Below, piece by piece: positions 1-6,913 of a DNA stretch of 10,805 bases. The first letter of the stretch is position 1; each line of letters opens with the position of its first letter. Origin of the DNA: an uncultured Porphyromonadaceae bacterium. Its GTDB lineage: Bacteria; Bacteroidota; Bacteroidia; Bacteroidales; Muribaculaceae. Both the position numbers and the translations under genes were made by a program. The stretch covers positions 1 through 10,805 of the forward strand of contig CAMWRB010000023.1 in the NCBI GenBank assembly GCA_947176545.1, written 5' to 3'. A model generated the notes under the pieces. That model was not told the DNA's origin. It ran no database searches and saw only the letters and a program-made list of their open reading frames with translations.

Positions 1-35
1 AATTGAATGACGGGGATTTATTAAGTTCCAAGCGC

Positions 36-66
36 TTTGTAGTATCCGATTATTTTATTATATTTG
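36..66 (+). promoter_or_regulatory. Bacteroidetes-type promoter of the XRE regulator
   Basis: TTTG at 36-39 and TATATTTG at 59-66 are separated by exactly 19 bp. This fits the Bacteroidetes primary sigma consensus (TTTG, 19-21 bp, TAnnTTTG) at every defined position. The transcription start would fall near 73, leaving a leader of only about 15 nt before the ATG at 88. Both elements lie inside copies of a 10-bp direct repeat, so a repressor bound there would block the promoter. Confidence 0.75.
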
Positions 67-72
67 TAGTAT
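36..72 (+). repeat. Direct repeat TTTGTAGTAT, two copies
   Basis: The 10-mer TTTGTAGTAT occurs at 36-45 and at 63-72, 27 bp apart start to start. The first copy contains the -33 element and the second the end of the -7 element. The placement suggests a pair of operator half-sites for autoregulation by the HipB-like product of the following gene. That role is inferred; the repeat itself is exact. Confidence 0.5.
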
Positions 73-89
73 AATATTGGCAGTATTAT
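71..89 (+). promoter_or_regulatory. Inverted repeat over the predicted start site and ATG
   Basis: ATAATATT at 71-78 pairs with AGTATTAT at 82-89 across a 3-nt GGC spacer. Seven pairs are Watson-Crick and one is G-T. It spans the predicted transcription start and the first two bases of the ATG. It could be an operator for the XRE protein, or an RNA hairpin covering the start codon. AT-rich arms make the RNA form weak. Confidence 0.4.
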
Positions 90-504
90 GAATACGGCAG
101 GAAATAGTGATAATATATTATCTGTATTAGAAGGCTTTACGCTTGATAATCCTGATGACATCATGCAGCAGGTTGCCGAGAATTTTCGCAAACGTAGAGT
201 TGAGAAAAATATCACCCGACAGCGTATTGCCGAGCTGTCAGGAGTGCCGTTATCTTCAGTAGCACGTTTTGAGCAGAAAGGCCTTATTGCATTCGAATCG
301 CTAATTAAGCTTGCTATGGCTTTGGGATATACTTCTGAGATAAGGGCGCTGTTTTCTGCTCCAAAGTTTGACACAATGGAAGAACTCGACCTGATTCGTC
401 AGAAAAGAAATGACAAGAGGGCTTACCCTAAACGAAGTCGGGTGTGTAGGTTGGCCATGGCGATGGCGGCGACGGCTGCTTCCGAGCCTTTGTTGCCGAG
501 GTAG
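88..504 (+). CDS. HipB-like XRE-family helix-turn-helix regulator (orphan antitoxin)
   Basis: Small DNA-binding protein of the Cro/C1 (XRE) class, most like Bacteroidales HipB-type antitoxins that sit before hipA kinase-toxin genes. The HTH covers roughly residues 32-75, with RKRRVEKNITRQRIAELSG followed by a recognition segment ending in ARFE. An amphipathic helix-rich stretch follows, then the antitoxin-like tail FDTMEELDLIRQKR. Such proteins usually end soon after a basic KRA.. segment, about residues 109-116 here. The last 25 or so residues read antisense to the conserved C-terminal codons of ribH and look non-native. No hipA follows; the convergent neighbour is ribH, overlapping by 82 bp. 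The ATG at 88 is supported by the ideal promoter at 36-66. The gene looks more AT-rich than its neighbours, hinting at transfer. Function as a regulator is likely; antitoxin activity is inferred. Confidence 0.75.
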   Translation: MNTAGNSDNILSVLEGFTLDNPDDIMQQVAENFRKRRVEKNITRQRIAELSGVPLSSVARFEQKGLIAFESLIKLAMALGYTSEIRALFSAPKFDTMEELDLIRQKRNDKRAYPKRSRVCRLAMAMAATAASEPLLPR

Positions 505-923
505 CCGCCGGCACGGTCGCAGGCTTGCTGCAGGTTTTCGACGGTCAGGACGCCGAAGATGACCGGTGTCGTGCCGCGGGCATTGATTTCGGCCACACCT
601 TGTGCCGTGTGTTGGCATACATAGTCGAAGTGGGGAGTGTCGCCGCGTATGACGCATCCTATGACTATGACTGCATCAACTTCGGAATTGTTGATGACAG
701 CCGCTGCGGCATTGACAAGCTCGATAGTGCCCGGCACGTCATAGAGAGAGATATGTGAGTCATCCACTCCGGCATTATGCAGCACAGCGATTGCGCCGTC
801 GCGGAGCGTATGGGTGATGTCCGGATTCCATTCAGCCGTGATGATGGCACACCGGAATGTATCCTTGTCAATGATTGTCGGGATAGGCAGCTCGGCCCCG
901 TTTGTGTTGAGAACAGTCGCCAT
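423..923 (-). CDS. ribH: 6,7-dimethyl-8-ribityllumazine synthase (RibH)
   Basis: Penultimate enzyme of riboflavin synthesis. It condenses 5-amino-6-ribitylaminouracil with 3,4-dihydroxy-2-butanone 4-phosphate in the cytoplasm, usually as a pentamer or a 60-mer capsid. From the ATG at 923 the protein has 166 residues, normal for the family. Visible motifs are the substrate-binding AEWNPDI (30-36), PGTIEL (64-69), VIRGDTPHFDYV (91-102) with the proton-transfer His98, PVIFGVLTVENLQQA (120-134) and NKGSEAA (144-150). An in-frame ATG at 986 would add 21 residues unlike the family and run into the upstream gene, so 923 is preferred. The stop of the TPR-like gene lies 8 bp before this start, indicating co-transcription. 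It is the last gene of the minus-strand run and ends inside the 3' part of the XRE gene. Confidence 0.96.
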   Translation of the reverse strand: MATVLNTNGAELPIPTIIDKDTFRCAIITAEWNPDITHTLRDGAIAVLHNAGVDDSHISLYDVPGTIELVNAAAAVINNSEVDAVIVIGCVIRGDTPHFDYVCQHTAQGVAEINARGTTPVIFGVLTVENLQQACDRAGGYLGNKGSEAAVAAIAMANLHTRLRLG

Positions 924-931
924 ATCCGTAG

Positions 932-1780
932 TTATTTGATTTTGTTTTTGGCCGGACGGACTATGTTGTGCAGGAACGTCTTCCAACGTGGTTCCTGAGC
1001 CTTCTCGCCGTCTATAATCTCGAGGAGTGCGATGATTTCCTCTTCGAGTTCGATGGTTTCAAGAGAGATAGCGTGGGGGAGAACGGCCTGCAGGAGGCGT
1101 TTGGCGCGCGGTGTCATGCTCTTGACGCGCATCATGGTCTCGGCCATCTGAATAGTCATCTTAATCTCCTTGCGGGTGACCTTGCCGGTGCGTTTCTTGG
1201 AGAATTTGATAGCTTCGGCAAAGAATTTGAGAGCGGCCTTGTAGTCGCCGGCAGCTCCGAGCAATTCGGCGACCTTATGGAGTGAGTCGACGAGTCGGTC
1301 CGTAGCGGCTACGACACCGGAATTGACCTTTTCGTAGAGTGCATCGACAGCTATACGCTGCTTGATAAGGAGGTCCATCGCTTTCTTGCGCGAGCGCAGT
1401 ATTCTGGTAGACAGCTCCATAGCCAGAATATGATAGGGTCCGAAGCGGTCGGCGTCTTCACGCAGCAGGTTTTCAAGCACCTTGAAGAGCGTGTCGAGTT
1501 CCTTCTCGCTCTGCTTGTAGTCCTTGAGCAGGAAGTGTACCTCGGCAAGGTCGAAGAGGAGTGCAGCGAAGATGGCCTTGAACTCGACGTTGTCAAAATC
1601 AGAGAAAGCCCTGAGTTCGCGCATAGCGGTGACAATTCGTTCGAGCGCGTCGATGTATCTCTCTTCGGTGATGAGTTTGTGGGCTGTATCGCGTGCTTCG
1701 ATGACATTGTGGATTACTTCGGTATCCGGGCTCTTCTTGTCGAGTCGGTTGAGGTCAATCGGGAGTGGTATGTGGCTCAT
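932..1780 (-). CDS. TPR-like helical repeat protein
   Basis: A 282-residue, strongly helical and charged protein with no signal peptide or membrane segment, so probably cytoplasmic. Two stretches look like tetratricopeptide units: about residues 66-100 (FAALLFDLAEVHFLLKDYKQ) and 163-197 (LVDSLHKVAELLGAAGDYKA), each with the small-residue spacing and the xDYxx turn between helices. Further helices follow to residue 260, and the C-terminus is basic (RPAKNKIK). TPR proteins usually act as binding scaffolds; no partner can be read from the sequence. It lies 40 bp after the SIS isomerase gene and 8 bp before ribH. Bacteroides species often have a TPR gene before ribH, but as I recall that one is membrane-anchored, so this may be a replacement rather than an orthologue. 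Function is otherwise unknown. Confidence 0.8.
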   Translation of the reverse strand: MSHIPLPIDLNRLDKKSPDTEVIHNVIEARDTAHKLITEERYIDALERIVTAMRELRAFSDFDNVEFKAIFAALLFDLAEVHFLLKDYKQSEKELDTLFKVLENLLREDADRFGPYHILAMELSTRILRSRKKAMDLLIKQRIAVDALYEKVNSGVVAATDRLVDSLHKVAELLGAAGDYKAALKFFAEAIKFSKKRTGKVTRKEIKMTIQMAETMMRVKSMTPRAKRLLQAVLPHAISLETIELEEEIIALLEIIDGEKAQEPRWKTFLHNIVRPAKNKIK

Positions 1781-1820
1781 ATTATGTTGCTGAAAGGTAT
1801 GTTTATTCTATCTATCGGTG

Positions 1821-2432
1821 TTATTGTTTTTCGCAGGCTTTCCGTCCGGCTTTCTGTCCGAGGTATCCGCCGTGGTGACGTAGGGCGTACAGTTCGGCTG
1901 TGAAGCCGATACGTTTCATCACAGAGACGACGAGCAGGTCGCCAATGACGGTCATAACCGTAGTCGAGACTGTCGGTGTCAGTCCGAGCGGGCAGACTTC
2001 GGGCGCACCTCCGGTAAGCAGGAGCACATCGGCTGCCTCAGCCAGCGGACTTGTGCCGTCTCCGGTTATAACAATGACGGGGAGGTCAGTGTTCAACCGG
2101 TGGGCCAATTGGAGCACTTCGAGCACTTCGCGTGTCTTGCCCGAATTGGAAATGACAAGCATCAGGTCGTTGGGTTGCAGTATTCCCAAGTCGCCGTGTT
2201 GTGCCTCGGCGGGATGCAGGAAGACTGCCGGTGTGCCGGTCGAGCAGAAGGTTGTGGCAATATTCATGCCGATTTGACCGGCTTTACCCATGCCGGTGAC
2301 CACGAGCTTTCCACCGCGCTGATGGACACGTTCCACTATAAGCCGCACGGCATCATCGTAGGCGGCTGAGACAGGAATACCGCGAATGGCGTCGGCCTCG
2401 GCTTCGATTATGGATTTATAGTCAGCAGTCAT
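1821..2432 (-). CDS. kdsD: SIS-domain sugar-phosphate isomerase, KdsD/KpsF type without CBS domains
   Basis: Probable D-arabinose-5-phosphate isomerase. It would convert ribulose 5-phosphate to arabinose 5-phosphate, the precursor of Kdo in lipopolysaccharide or capsule. A single SIS domain fills the 203 residues: VVTGMGKAGQIG (44-55), the KpsF/GutQ signature HPAEAQHGDLG (73-83), NSGKT (96-100), CPLGLTPTVSTT (147-158) and a C-terminal HHGGYLG (186-192). E. coli KdsD and GutQ are about 320-330 residues with two C-terminal CBS domains; these are absent here. Short SIS-only forms are known in Bacteroidetes, so this is probably complete. Its ATG overlaps the stop of the thioesterase gene by 4 bp, suggesting translational coupling. 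Substrate assignment comes from family motifs; another phosphosugar is possible. Confidence 0.82.
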   Translation of the reverse strand: MTADYKSIIEAEADAIRGIPVSAAYDDAVRLIVERVHQRGGKLVVTGMGKAGQIGMNIATTFCSTGTPAVFLHPAEAQHGDLGILQPNDLMLVISNSGKTREVLEVLQLAHRLNTDLPVIVITGDGTSPLAEAADVLLLTGGAPEVCPLGLTPTVSTTVMTVIGDLLVVSVMKRIGFTAELYALRHHGGYLGQKAGRKACEKQ

Positions 2433-2872
2433 TTCTTCTCCAATAATGTGGGGTTATTTTCATAGTCTGCGAAACATTGCCGCCAATAGTCTGATACCGG
2501 TACGGACACCCCTTTGGCCGGGTCTATACACACCATGACGGTCTCACAGCGGGCCTTGACTTCGTCGGTATCTACATTGACCATCAGCTGGTCGAGTATG
2601 AAGCTCTTGTCGCCGACATGTTTGCAGCGCGTATAGATTTCTATATTCTCGCCGAAGCGCACCTGATTGATGTATGCACAATTGACATTGGCTATAACGC
2701 ATTCGACCTTTTGCCAGTCCATGTTGCCACGTCGTGTGGCCGCGAAATAGCGGGCTTTGGCCAGGTCGAAGAGTGAGAAATAGACCGTGTTGTTGAGGTG
2801 GCCGAGAATGTCGATGTCGTTAAATCTCAGCTGTACGGGTATGTGGTGAGTATATGGTTGGGTTTCTGTCAT
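2429..2872 (-). CDS. Acyl-CoA thioesterase, 4HBT hotdog family
   Basis: A 147-residue hotdog-fold protein likely to hydrolyse acyl-CoA or acyl-ACP thioesters in the cytoplasm. The family's active-site strand and helix are clear at residues 16-35: RFNDIDILGHLNNTVYFSLF matches the usual R-[YF]-x-D-x-D-x-x-G-H-x-N-N pattern, with Asp19 the probable catalytic residue. The rest shows the expected beta-rich layout (VNCAYINQVRFGENIEIYTRC and onward). Length is typical of the YbgC/FadM-like class. It lies 27 bp after the DUF721 gene and overlaps the SIS isomerase gene by 4 bp, so it belongs to the recF operon. The exact substrate cannot be told from sequence. Confidence 0.88.
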   Translation of the reverse strand: MTETQPYTHHIPVQLRFNDIDILGHLNNTVYFSLFDLAKARYFAATRRGNMDWQKVECVIANVNCAYINQVRFGENIEIYTRCKHVGDKSFILDQLMVNVDTDEVKARCETVMVCIDPAKGVSVPVSDYWRQCFADYENNPTLLEKK

Positions 2873-2899
2873 ATATGTGACTGATATTTCGTACTGTGA

Positions 2900-3193
2900 T
2901 TATGAGTAGAAGCGCAGCTGTCTGACGACCTCTTTGCCGGCCAGCCGGTTGAACTCGCGCATGATGCTTGTCCTGCTCATCGTGAGTTCCTGCCGCAGGG
3001 CGGCGTCGGGGACACGGATGCTCATCTTGCCGCCGTTGATGTATGGTTTCAGGCAACGGTCGGCTATTTCGGGTCCGACAATGTGAGGCCAGAAGTCAGC
3101 GGCTCTCAGCTCGTCAAAGTGCTGACTCATCTGAGAGTCCTGGATAGCGAGCCGCAGTATGTCTCCTATAGGTGTCGGTTCAAGTCGTTGCAT
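2900..3193 (-). CDS. DUF721/DciA-like protein
   Basis: A 97-residue protein of the DUF721 family. Some members, such as DciA, help load the replicative helicase DnaB in bacteria lacking DnaC. Visible family features are an N-terminal helix around IGDILRLAIQ, the central W-x-x-[IV]-V-G-P-E-I-A motif (residues 35-44), and a C-terminal half with VPDAALRQEL, a helix and a final strand LRFYS. Bacteroidetes members are short like this one and lie beside recF. The ATG at 3193 overlaps the 3' end of recF by 14 bp, so the two are translationally coupled. A role in helicase loading follows from the family and is not proven for short Bacteroidetes forms. Confidence 0.85.
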   Translation of the reverse strand: MQRLEPTPIGDILRLAIQDSQMSQHFDELRAADFWPHIVGPEIADRCLKPYINGGKMSIRVPDAALRQELTMSRTSIMREFNRLAGKEVVRQLRFYS

Positions 3194-4298
3194 CGAGGTG
3201 TTCTATAAGTGAGAAGTGTCCGTTGCTGACCTCGAAGAGGCGGGCGTCGTGCTTGATATGGCGCGTTATGTCGTCGAGGTGTGTGCGGTTGGTATCGGTG
3301 ACAAAGATTTGGGAGAAGTTGTCCGACTCGCTGACTATGTGGATAATCCGCGCTACACGGTCGGCATCGAGTTTGTCGAAGATGTCATCGAGGAGCAGGA
3401 GGGGTGTTATTCCGCCGGCCTGCTTTAGAAAGTCGAAGATGGCAAGTCGCAGAGCGATATTGTATGTCTTGATTTGTCCCTGGCTGCCGAGACGTCGCAT
3501 CGAATATTGTCCCAGCCCCATTGCTATGTCATCGCGATGTATGCCTTGCGATGAGAATCCGAGAGCGATATCCTTGGCGCGGCATTCGGCGAGCACCTGC
3601 TGCAGCGACGCGTCGTTGAGCACGCTGCGGTATGTCATGGTGGCCTGCTCGTCATTGCCGGCGATACGCTGATAATATAGTTCGAGCGAGGGGGCAATCT
3701 CATCAATCCATTGCCGGCGGGCTGAATGGATAGCCTGAGCGGCCTCCTGCATGCCGTTCTCCACCGATTCATACAGGAGATTGTCGCGTACTCCGGCACG
3801 CAGCATACGGTTGCGCGACTCAAGAGCCTTGTTATAGCGGATTAGGTGTGCAAGATATCCTTTGTCCGCCTGGGAGATGACCATATCCATAAGCCGTCTG
3901 CGTCCGTCGCCCGGACCGATGACGAGCATAGCGTCGGCCGGAGTGACACAGACCAGCGGGAAGCGGCCTATATGTTGTGATATGCGTTCATACTCCTTGC
4001 CGTTGCGTTTGAGCGATTTCCCCTTTCCCTTGATGAGACCGGCCGAAATTTTCTCCTCGCGGTCGCCTTCCATTATGAATGTTCCCTTGACCGACATCAG
4101 CGACTCCCCGTGACGGATGAGCTGAGACTCCGGTATTGACGACATCCCGCGTGCCAGGCACAACAGGTGTATGGCTTCGAGCAGATTGCTTTTGCCCATG
4201 CCGTTGAGTCCCAAAAAGCAGTTGAGACCCGGTGACATGGTCAGGGATGCGTCCGCGATATTCTTGAAGTTGAGTATGTCGATGGATTGGAGTCTCAT
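3180..4298 (-). CDS. recF: DNA replication/repair protein RecF
   Basis: SMC-like ATPase that binds gapped DNA and, with RecO and RecR, loads RecA on single-stranded gaps. The 372-residue length is normal. Walker A is GLNGMGKS (30-37), the ABC-type signature is LGSQGQIKT (270-278), and Walker B with D-loop is PLLLLDDIFDKLD (299-311), followed by IFVTDTN (331-337). RecF-specific patches include FKNI near the N-terminus and TPADAMLVIGPGDGRRRLMD (119-138). The family usually has SQGQQ[KR] in the signature; here the second Q of the pair is Ile. It starts 73 bp after upp, across a GTC-phased repeat, and overlaps the DUF721 gene by 14 bp. It is separated here from dnaA and dnaN, its neighbours in many other phyla. 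Confidence 0.97.
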   Translation of the reverse strand: MRLQSIDILNFKNIADASLTMSPGLNCFLGLNGMGKSNLLEAIHLLCLARGMSSIPESQLIRHGESLMSVKGTFIMEGDREEKISAGLIKGKGKSLKRNGKEYERISQHIGRFPLVCVTPADAMLVIGPGDGRRRLMDMVISQADKGYLAHLIRYNKALESRNRMLRAGVRDNLLYESVENGMQEAAQAIHSARRQWIDEIAPSLELYYQRIAGNDEQATMTYRSVLNDASLQQVLAECRAKDIALGFSSQGIHRDDIAMGLGQYSMRRLGSQGQIKTYNIALRLAIFDFLKQAGGITPLLLLDDIFDKLDADRVARIIHIVSESDNFSQIFVTDTNRTHLDDITRHIKHDARLFEVSNGHFSLIEHLDATT

Positions 4299-4300
4299 TC

Positions 4301-4370
4301 GGGGTCTTCAGGTCTTTGAGGTCGTTGGGTCTCCGGGCTTTTAGAGTCGCTAAGGTCTTTAAAGTCGGGG
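4301..4370 (-). repeat. Degenerate 8-9 bp GTC-phased intergenic repeat
   Basis: The whole upp-recF gap consists of a degenerate unit close to GGTCTTTRA (plus-strand reading). GTC begins at 4304, 4312, 4321, 4329, 4346, 4355 and 4364, with GGC in place of GTC at 4336. Steps are 8 or 9 bp. No TAnnTTTG-type promoter is visible in it on the minus strand. The periodicity resembles the GTCTGAC arrays at 9697 and 10451, though the consensus differs. Function unknown; it may shape transcription or folding between upp and recF. Confidence 0.55.
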
Positions 4371-4371
4371 G

Positions 4372-5037
4372 TTACTCTTTCTCTCCGTATGCGAGGTCAC
4401 CGGCGTCGCCGAGTCCGGGCACGATATAGGAGTGGGCATTGACTTCATCGTCGATGGCTCCTATCCAGAGGGTCGTCTTGTCGGCCGGGAAGTGGGTACA
4501 TACATACTCGACGCTCTGACGTGAAGCTATGACAGAGGCAACATGAATGTGAGCCGGTGTGCCCTTGCTGAGGAGCGCCTTGTATGCCAGCTCCATAGAG
4601 GAACCGGTAGCAAGCATCGGGTCTACGAGTATCAGCGTTTTGCCCTCAATCGAGGGGGAGGCGAGATACTCTATGAGCACATCAAACGAGTCCCCTTTCT
4701 CCTTATAACGGCGGTATGCGCTGACAAAGGCATTCTCGGCCTTATCGAAATAGTTGAGAAATCCGTGATGGAACGGGAGTCCGGCGCGGAGTATGGTGGC
4801 CAGAACGATTCTGTCGGAGATGTCCTGACAGATACACTTTCCGAGAGGTGTCTCAATCTCAGTGTCGTGATAGTTGAGGCGTCTGGATATTTCATAGGCC
4901 ATTATCTGTCCGATACGGTCCAGGTTGGCACGAAACCTCATCGGGTCTTTCTGGATATGTATGTTGCGGAGTTCCAGCATGTAGCGACTCACGAGCGATG
5001 GTGAGGCGGCAAAGTTGATTATCTCGATATTTTCCAT
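4372..5037 (-). CDS. upp: Uracil phosphoribosyltransferase
   Basis: Pyrimidine salvage enzyme that joins uracil to PRPP to give UMP in the cytoplasm. The 221 residues are normal for the family. The PRPP-binding loop LVDPMLATGSSM is at 137-148, the conserved ILRAGLPF at 82-89, and the uracil-binding C-terminal stretch YIVPGLGDAGDLAYG at 204-218. It lies 46 bp after the ribF-glycosyltransferase gene, and the gap to recF holds a phased short repeat. No clear promoter of its own is visible, so transcription from upstream is likely. Confidence 0.97.
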   Translation of the reverse strand: MENIEIINFAASPSLVSRYMLELRNIHIQKDPMRFRANLDRIGQIMAYEISRRLNYHDTEIETPLGKCICQDISDRIVLATILRAGLPFHHGFLNYFDKAENAFVSAYRRYKEKGDSFDVLIEYLASPSIEGKTLILVDPMLATGSSMELAYKALLSKGTPAHIHVASVIASRQSVEYVCTHFPADKTTLWIGAIDDEVNAHSYIVPGLGDAGDLAYGEKE

Positions 5038-5083
5038 TCTTTTATCTCGTTGTTGAGCTGTGATTATCTCAGGAGCTGCGGGT

Positions 5084-6913
5084 TTATGATTGAGGGTGCA
5101 AGATAGTAAAAAAAATTGTAATGGTCAATAGTTTGAGTCTCATTCTGCGGCTAACCCCCCTGACATTCCAGATATGTCTTGTAGCCCGTATTTCACGGGC
5201 TATCCTGCTAATGTCGTGTCGGCCGGCTCCGGATTTCCTTGCGATGTCATATACCCGCAGAGCGTCGTCGGCAAGTCGGCGTCCTATCTCTATACGGACC
5301 TCGGGCGTATCGAGTCCGTGGTCAAGTGCGAGCGTCAGGAGTTTGGCATCACAAGCTATATATCCGGTCATAGCCGGTCGCCAACGTCGTGAGATTGCAT
5401 CTGCATTGCCCGTGTGATAATAGAACGTGCAGGGAGCGGTACACACTCTGCGGGAGGTCAGATATAGCCGGCGTGTGTCGTACTCATCATCATTGAGATA
5501 GGTAGTACTGACACCAAGCTGACGCATCATCTCGGTGCGGAACATAGCGAATCCGTTGATTTGCCAGTTGAGCGAGAGGATAAACGCCTGATGTCCCGTA
5601 AGACATATTCCCGCAGAAGGTGTGGGATATTGTACACCCTGCAGGGGAGTGCCGTCCCGTCGGCTCCAGCTGCGCATGAGCGGCAATACCGCATCGATAT
5701 CTTCCGAACTTTGTGCGACCTCGAGCGCGACAGCAAAATAGTCGGCACTCAGCAGGTCATCCTGCGACATATATTGGGTGTAGAGTCCGCGGGCATGTGG
5801 GAGTGCGAACTTGATGCCGTATGTCGCAAATCCCTCATTAGGTTTGGTATATGCACGGATGCGGCTGTCTCTGCGGGCGTAGTCGGATATGATGGTGAGA
5901 CTATCATCTGTAGAGCTATCATCCACCAGCAATGCCTCCCAGTCGGTACGCGTCTGAGCCATAAGGGAATGAATGGTCTCGTGCAGGTACTTTGACCCGT
6001 TGTAGACCGGAATTATGACACTCACGGCCGGCTTCCGGGCCAGTATGGCTCGCATGGCTGATATGTCAAGGTCGATTTGAGCCTTCAGTTTATCAAGCGT
6101 ATCAAAGGTTTGCTCATCCCGTATTTTTGAGACAAATAGGAGTTCGGTAGTCGCGTCGTAGAGGTTACCCTGCCATCCGGGGATGTGAGCCTCGATGCGC
6201 AGCCGGTGAGTGAATGAGTCATCGAGCGACGGACGGTGGCCCACATTGACCACACACTGCCGGTATTCGCCGTCGGGAATTCTGATATATGCCGCATATA
6301 CACCGTTGGCGGGTATGACCATTCCGTTTGCCGGTTGCAGGTTGGCGGTCGGTATTCCGATTGTTGAACCGATTCTGTCGCCATGATTGATGGTGCCCGT
6401 CAGTGTATAGGGTCGGCCCAGAATATCGGCGGCCGTCTGCATATCTCCGAGTGAGACGGCTTTTCTCACCGCCGTGGAGGAACACCCCGGTACGGCCGGA
6501 GCAATGACCACCTCAATACCGGCCTCACGTCCGATACGTACGTAGTCATCGGGTGAGAGCGACCGTCCGTCGCGTCCGAAGGTGTTGTCATAGCCGAGCA
6601 CGAGAACACGGACATCATACTCATCGCGAAGACGTTCAAACCACTGTCGTGCGGTGAGATTACACAAATCCGGAGTGAAATCGAGCATCACAGTCTCCGC
6701 TCCACAGTGTGAGAGGAGGTGCTTTTTCTGTTCCGGAGTCGATAGAAACCGGGGTGCTCTCTCGGGAGCAATCACTTGGAGGGGGTGATTGCTGAATGTG
6801 ATGACCAGAGGTGACAGATTCCGGCTTCCGGCAAGAGTCATAAGGGTGTCGAGCACCATTTTATGTCCCCGGTGGCAACCGTCGAATGTTCCTACGGTAG
6901 CGATGCGGCTCAT
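5084..6913 (-). CDS. ribF: RibF (riboflavin kinase/FAD synthetase) fused to a GT2 glycosyltransferase
   Basis: One uninterrupted 609-codon frame encodes two proteins normally separate. Residues 1-294 form a complete RibF, which phosphorylates riboflavin to FMN and adenylylates FMN to FAD. Visible are the nucleotidyltransferase motif GTFDGCHRGH (8-17), SSTAVRKA (145-152), the kinase motifs TGTINHGDRIG (172-182) and IPTANL (187-192), GVYAAYI (204-210) and the catalytic-region RIEAHI (239-244). RibF families end here, at about 300 residues. Residues 296-609 are a GT-A family 2 glycosyltransferase: AVSVIIPVYNG (296-306), VDDSSTDDS (330-338), the metal-binding-type SQDD (383-386) and NDDEYDTRR (474-482), with a basic, mildly hydrophobic C-terminus and no clear transmembrane helix. 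The join has almost no linker. The start overlaps the HAD gene stop by 4 bp. Met287 (6055) could serve as an internal start for a separate transferase. The sugar donor and acceptor are unknown. Confidence 0.92.
   Translation of the reverse strand: MSRIATVGTFDGCHRGHKMVLDTLMTLAGSRNLSPLVITFSNHPLQVIAPERAPRFLSTPEQKKHLLSHCGAETVMLDFTPDLCNLTARQWFERLRDEYDVRVLVLGYDNTFGRDGRSLSPDDYVRIGREAGIEVVIAPAVPGCSSTAVRKAVSLGDMQTAADILGRPYTLTGTINHGDRIGSTIGIPTANLQPANGMVIPANGVYAAYIRIPDGEYRQCVVNVGHRPSLDDSFTHRLRIEAHIPGWQGNLYDATTELLFVSKIRDEQTFDTLDKLKAQIDLDISAMRAILARKPAVSVIIPVYNGSKYLHETIHSLMAQTRTDWEALLVDDSSTDDSLTIISDYARRDSRIRAYTKPNEGFATYGIKFALPHARGLYTQYMSQDDLLSADYFAVALEVAQSSEDIDAVLPLMRSWSRRDGTPLQGVQYPTPSAGICLTGHQAFILSLNWQINGFAMFRTEMMRQLGVSTTYLNDDEYDTRRLYLTSRRVCTAPCTFYYHTGNADAISRRWRPAMTGYIACDAKLLTLALDHGLDTPEVRIEIGRRLADDALRVYDIARKSGAGRHDISRIAREIRATRHIWNVRGVSRRMRLKLLTITIFFTILHPQS

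Noticed and set aside
924..986. N-terminal extension of ribH to the ATG at 986
   Set aside because: The extra 21 residues are antisense-unlike any RibH N-terminus and overlap the 3' end of the TPR-like gene; the ATG at 923 gives the normal length.
3172..3672. Plus-strand ORF of 166 codons opposite recF
   Set aside because: It lies antisense to conserved RecF motifs, with Ser/Arg-rich composition typical of a shadow frame.
5561..5995. Plus-strand ORF of 144 codons opposite the GT2 domain
   Set aside because: Antisense to conserved glycosyltransferase motifs; no domain recognised.
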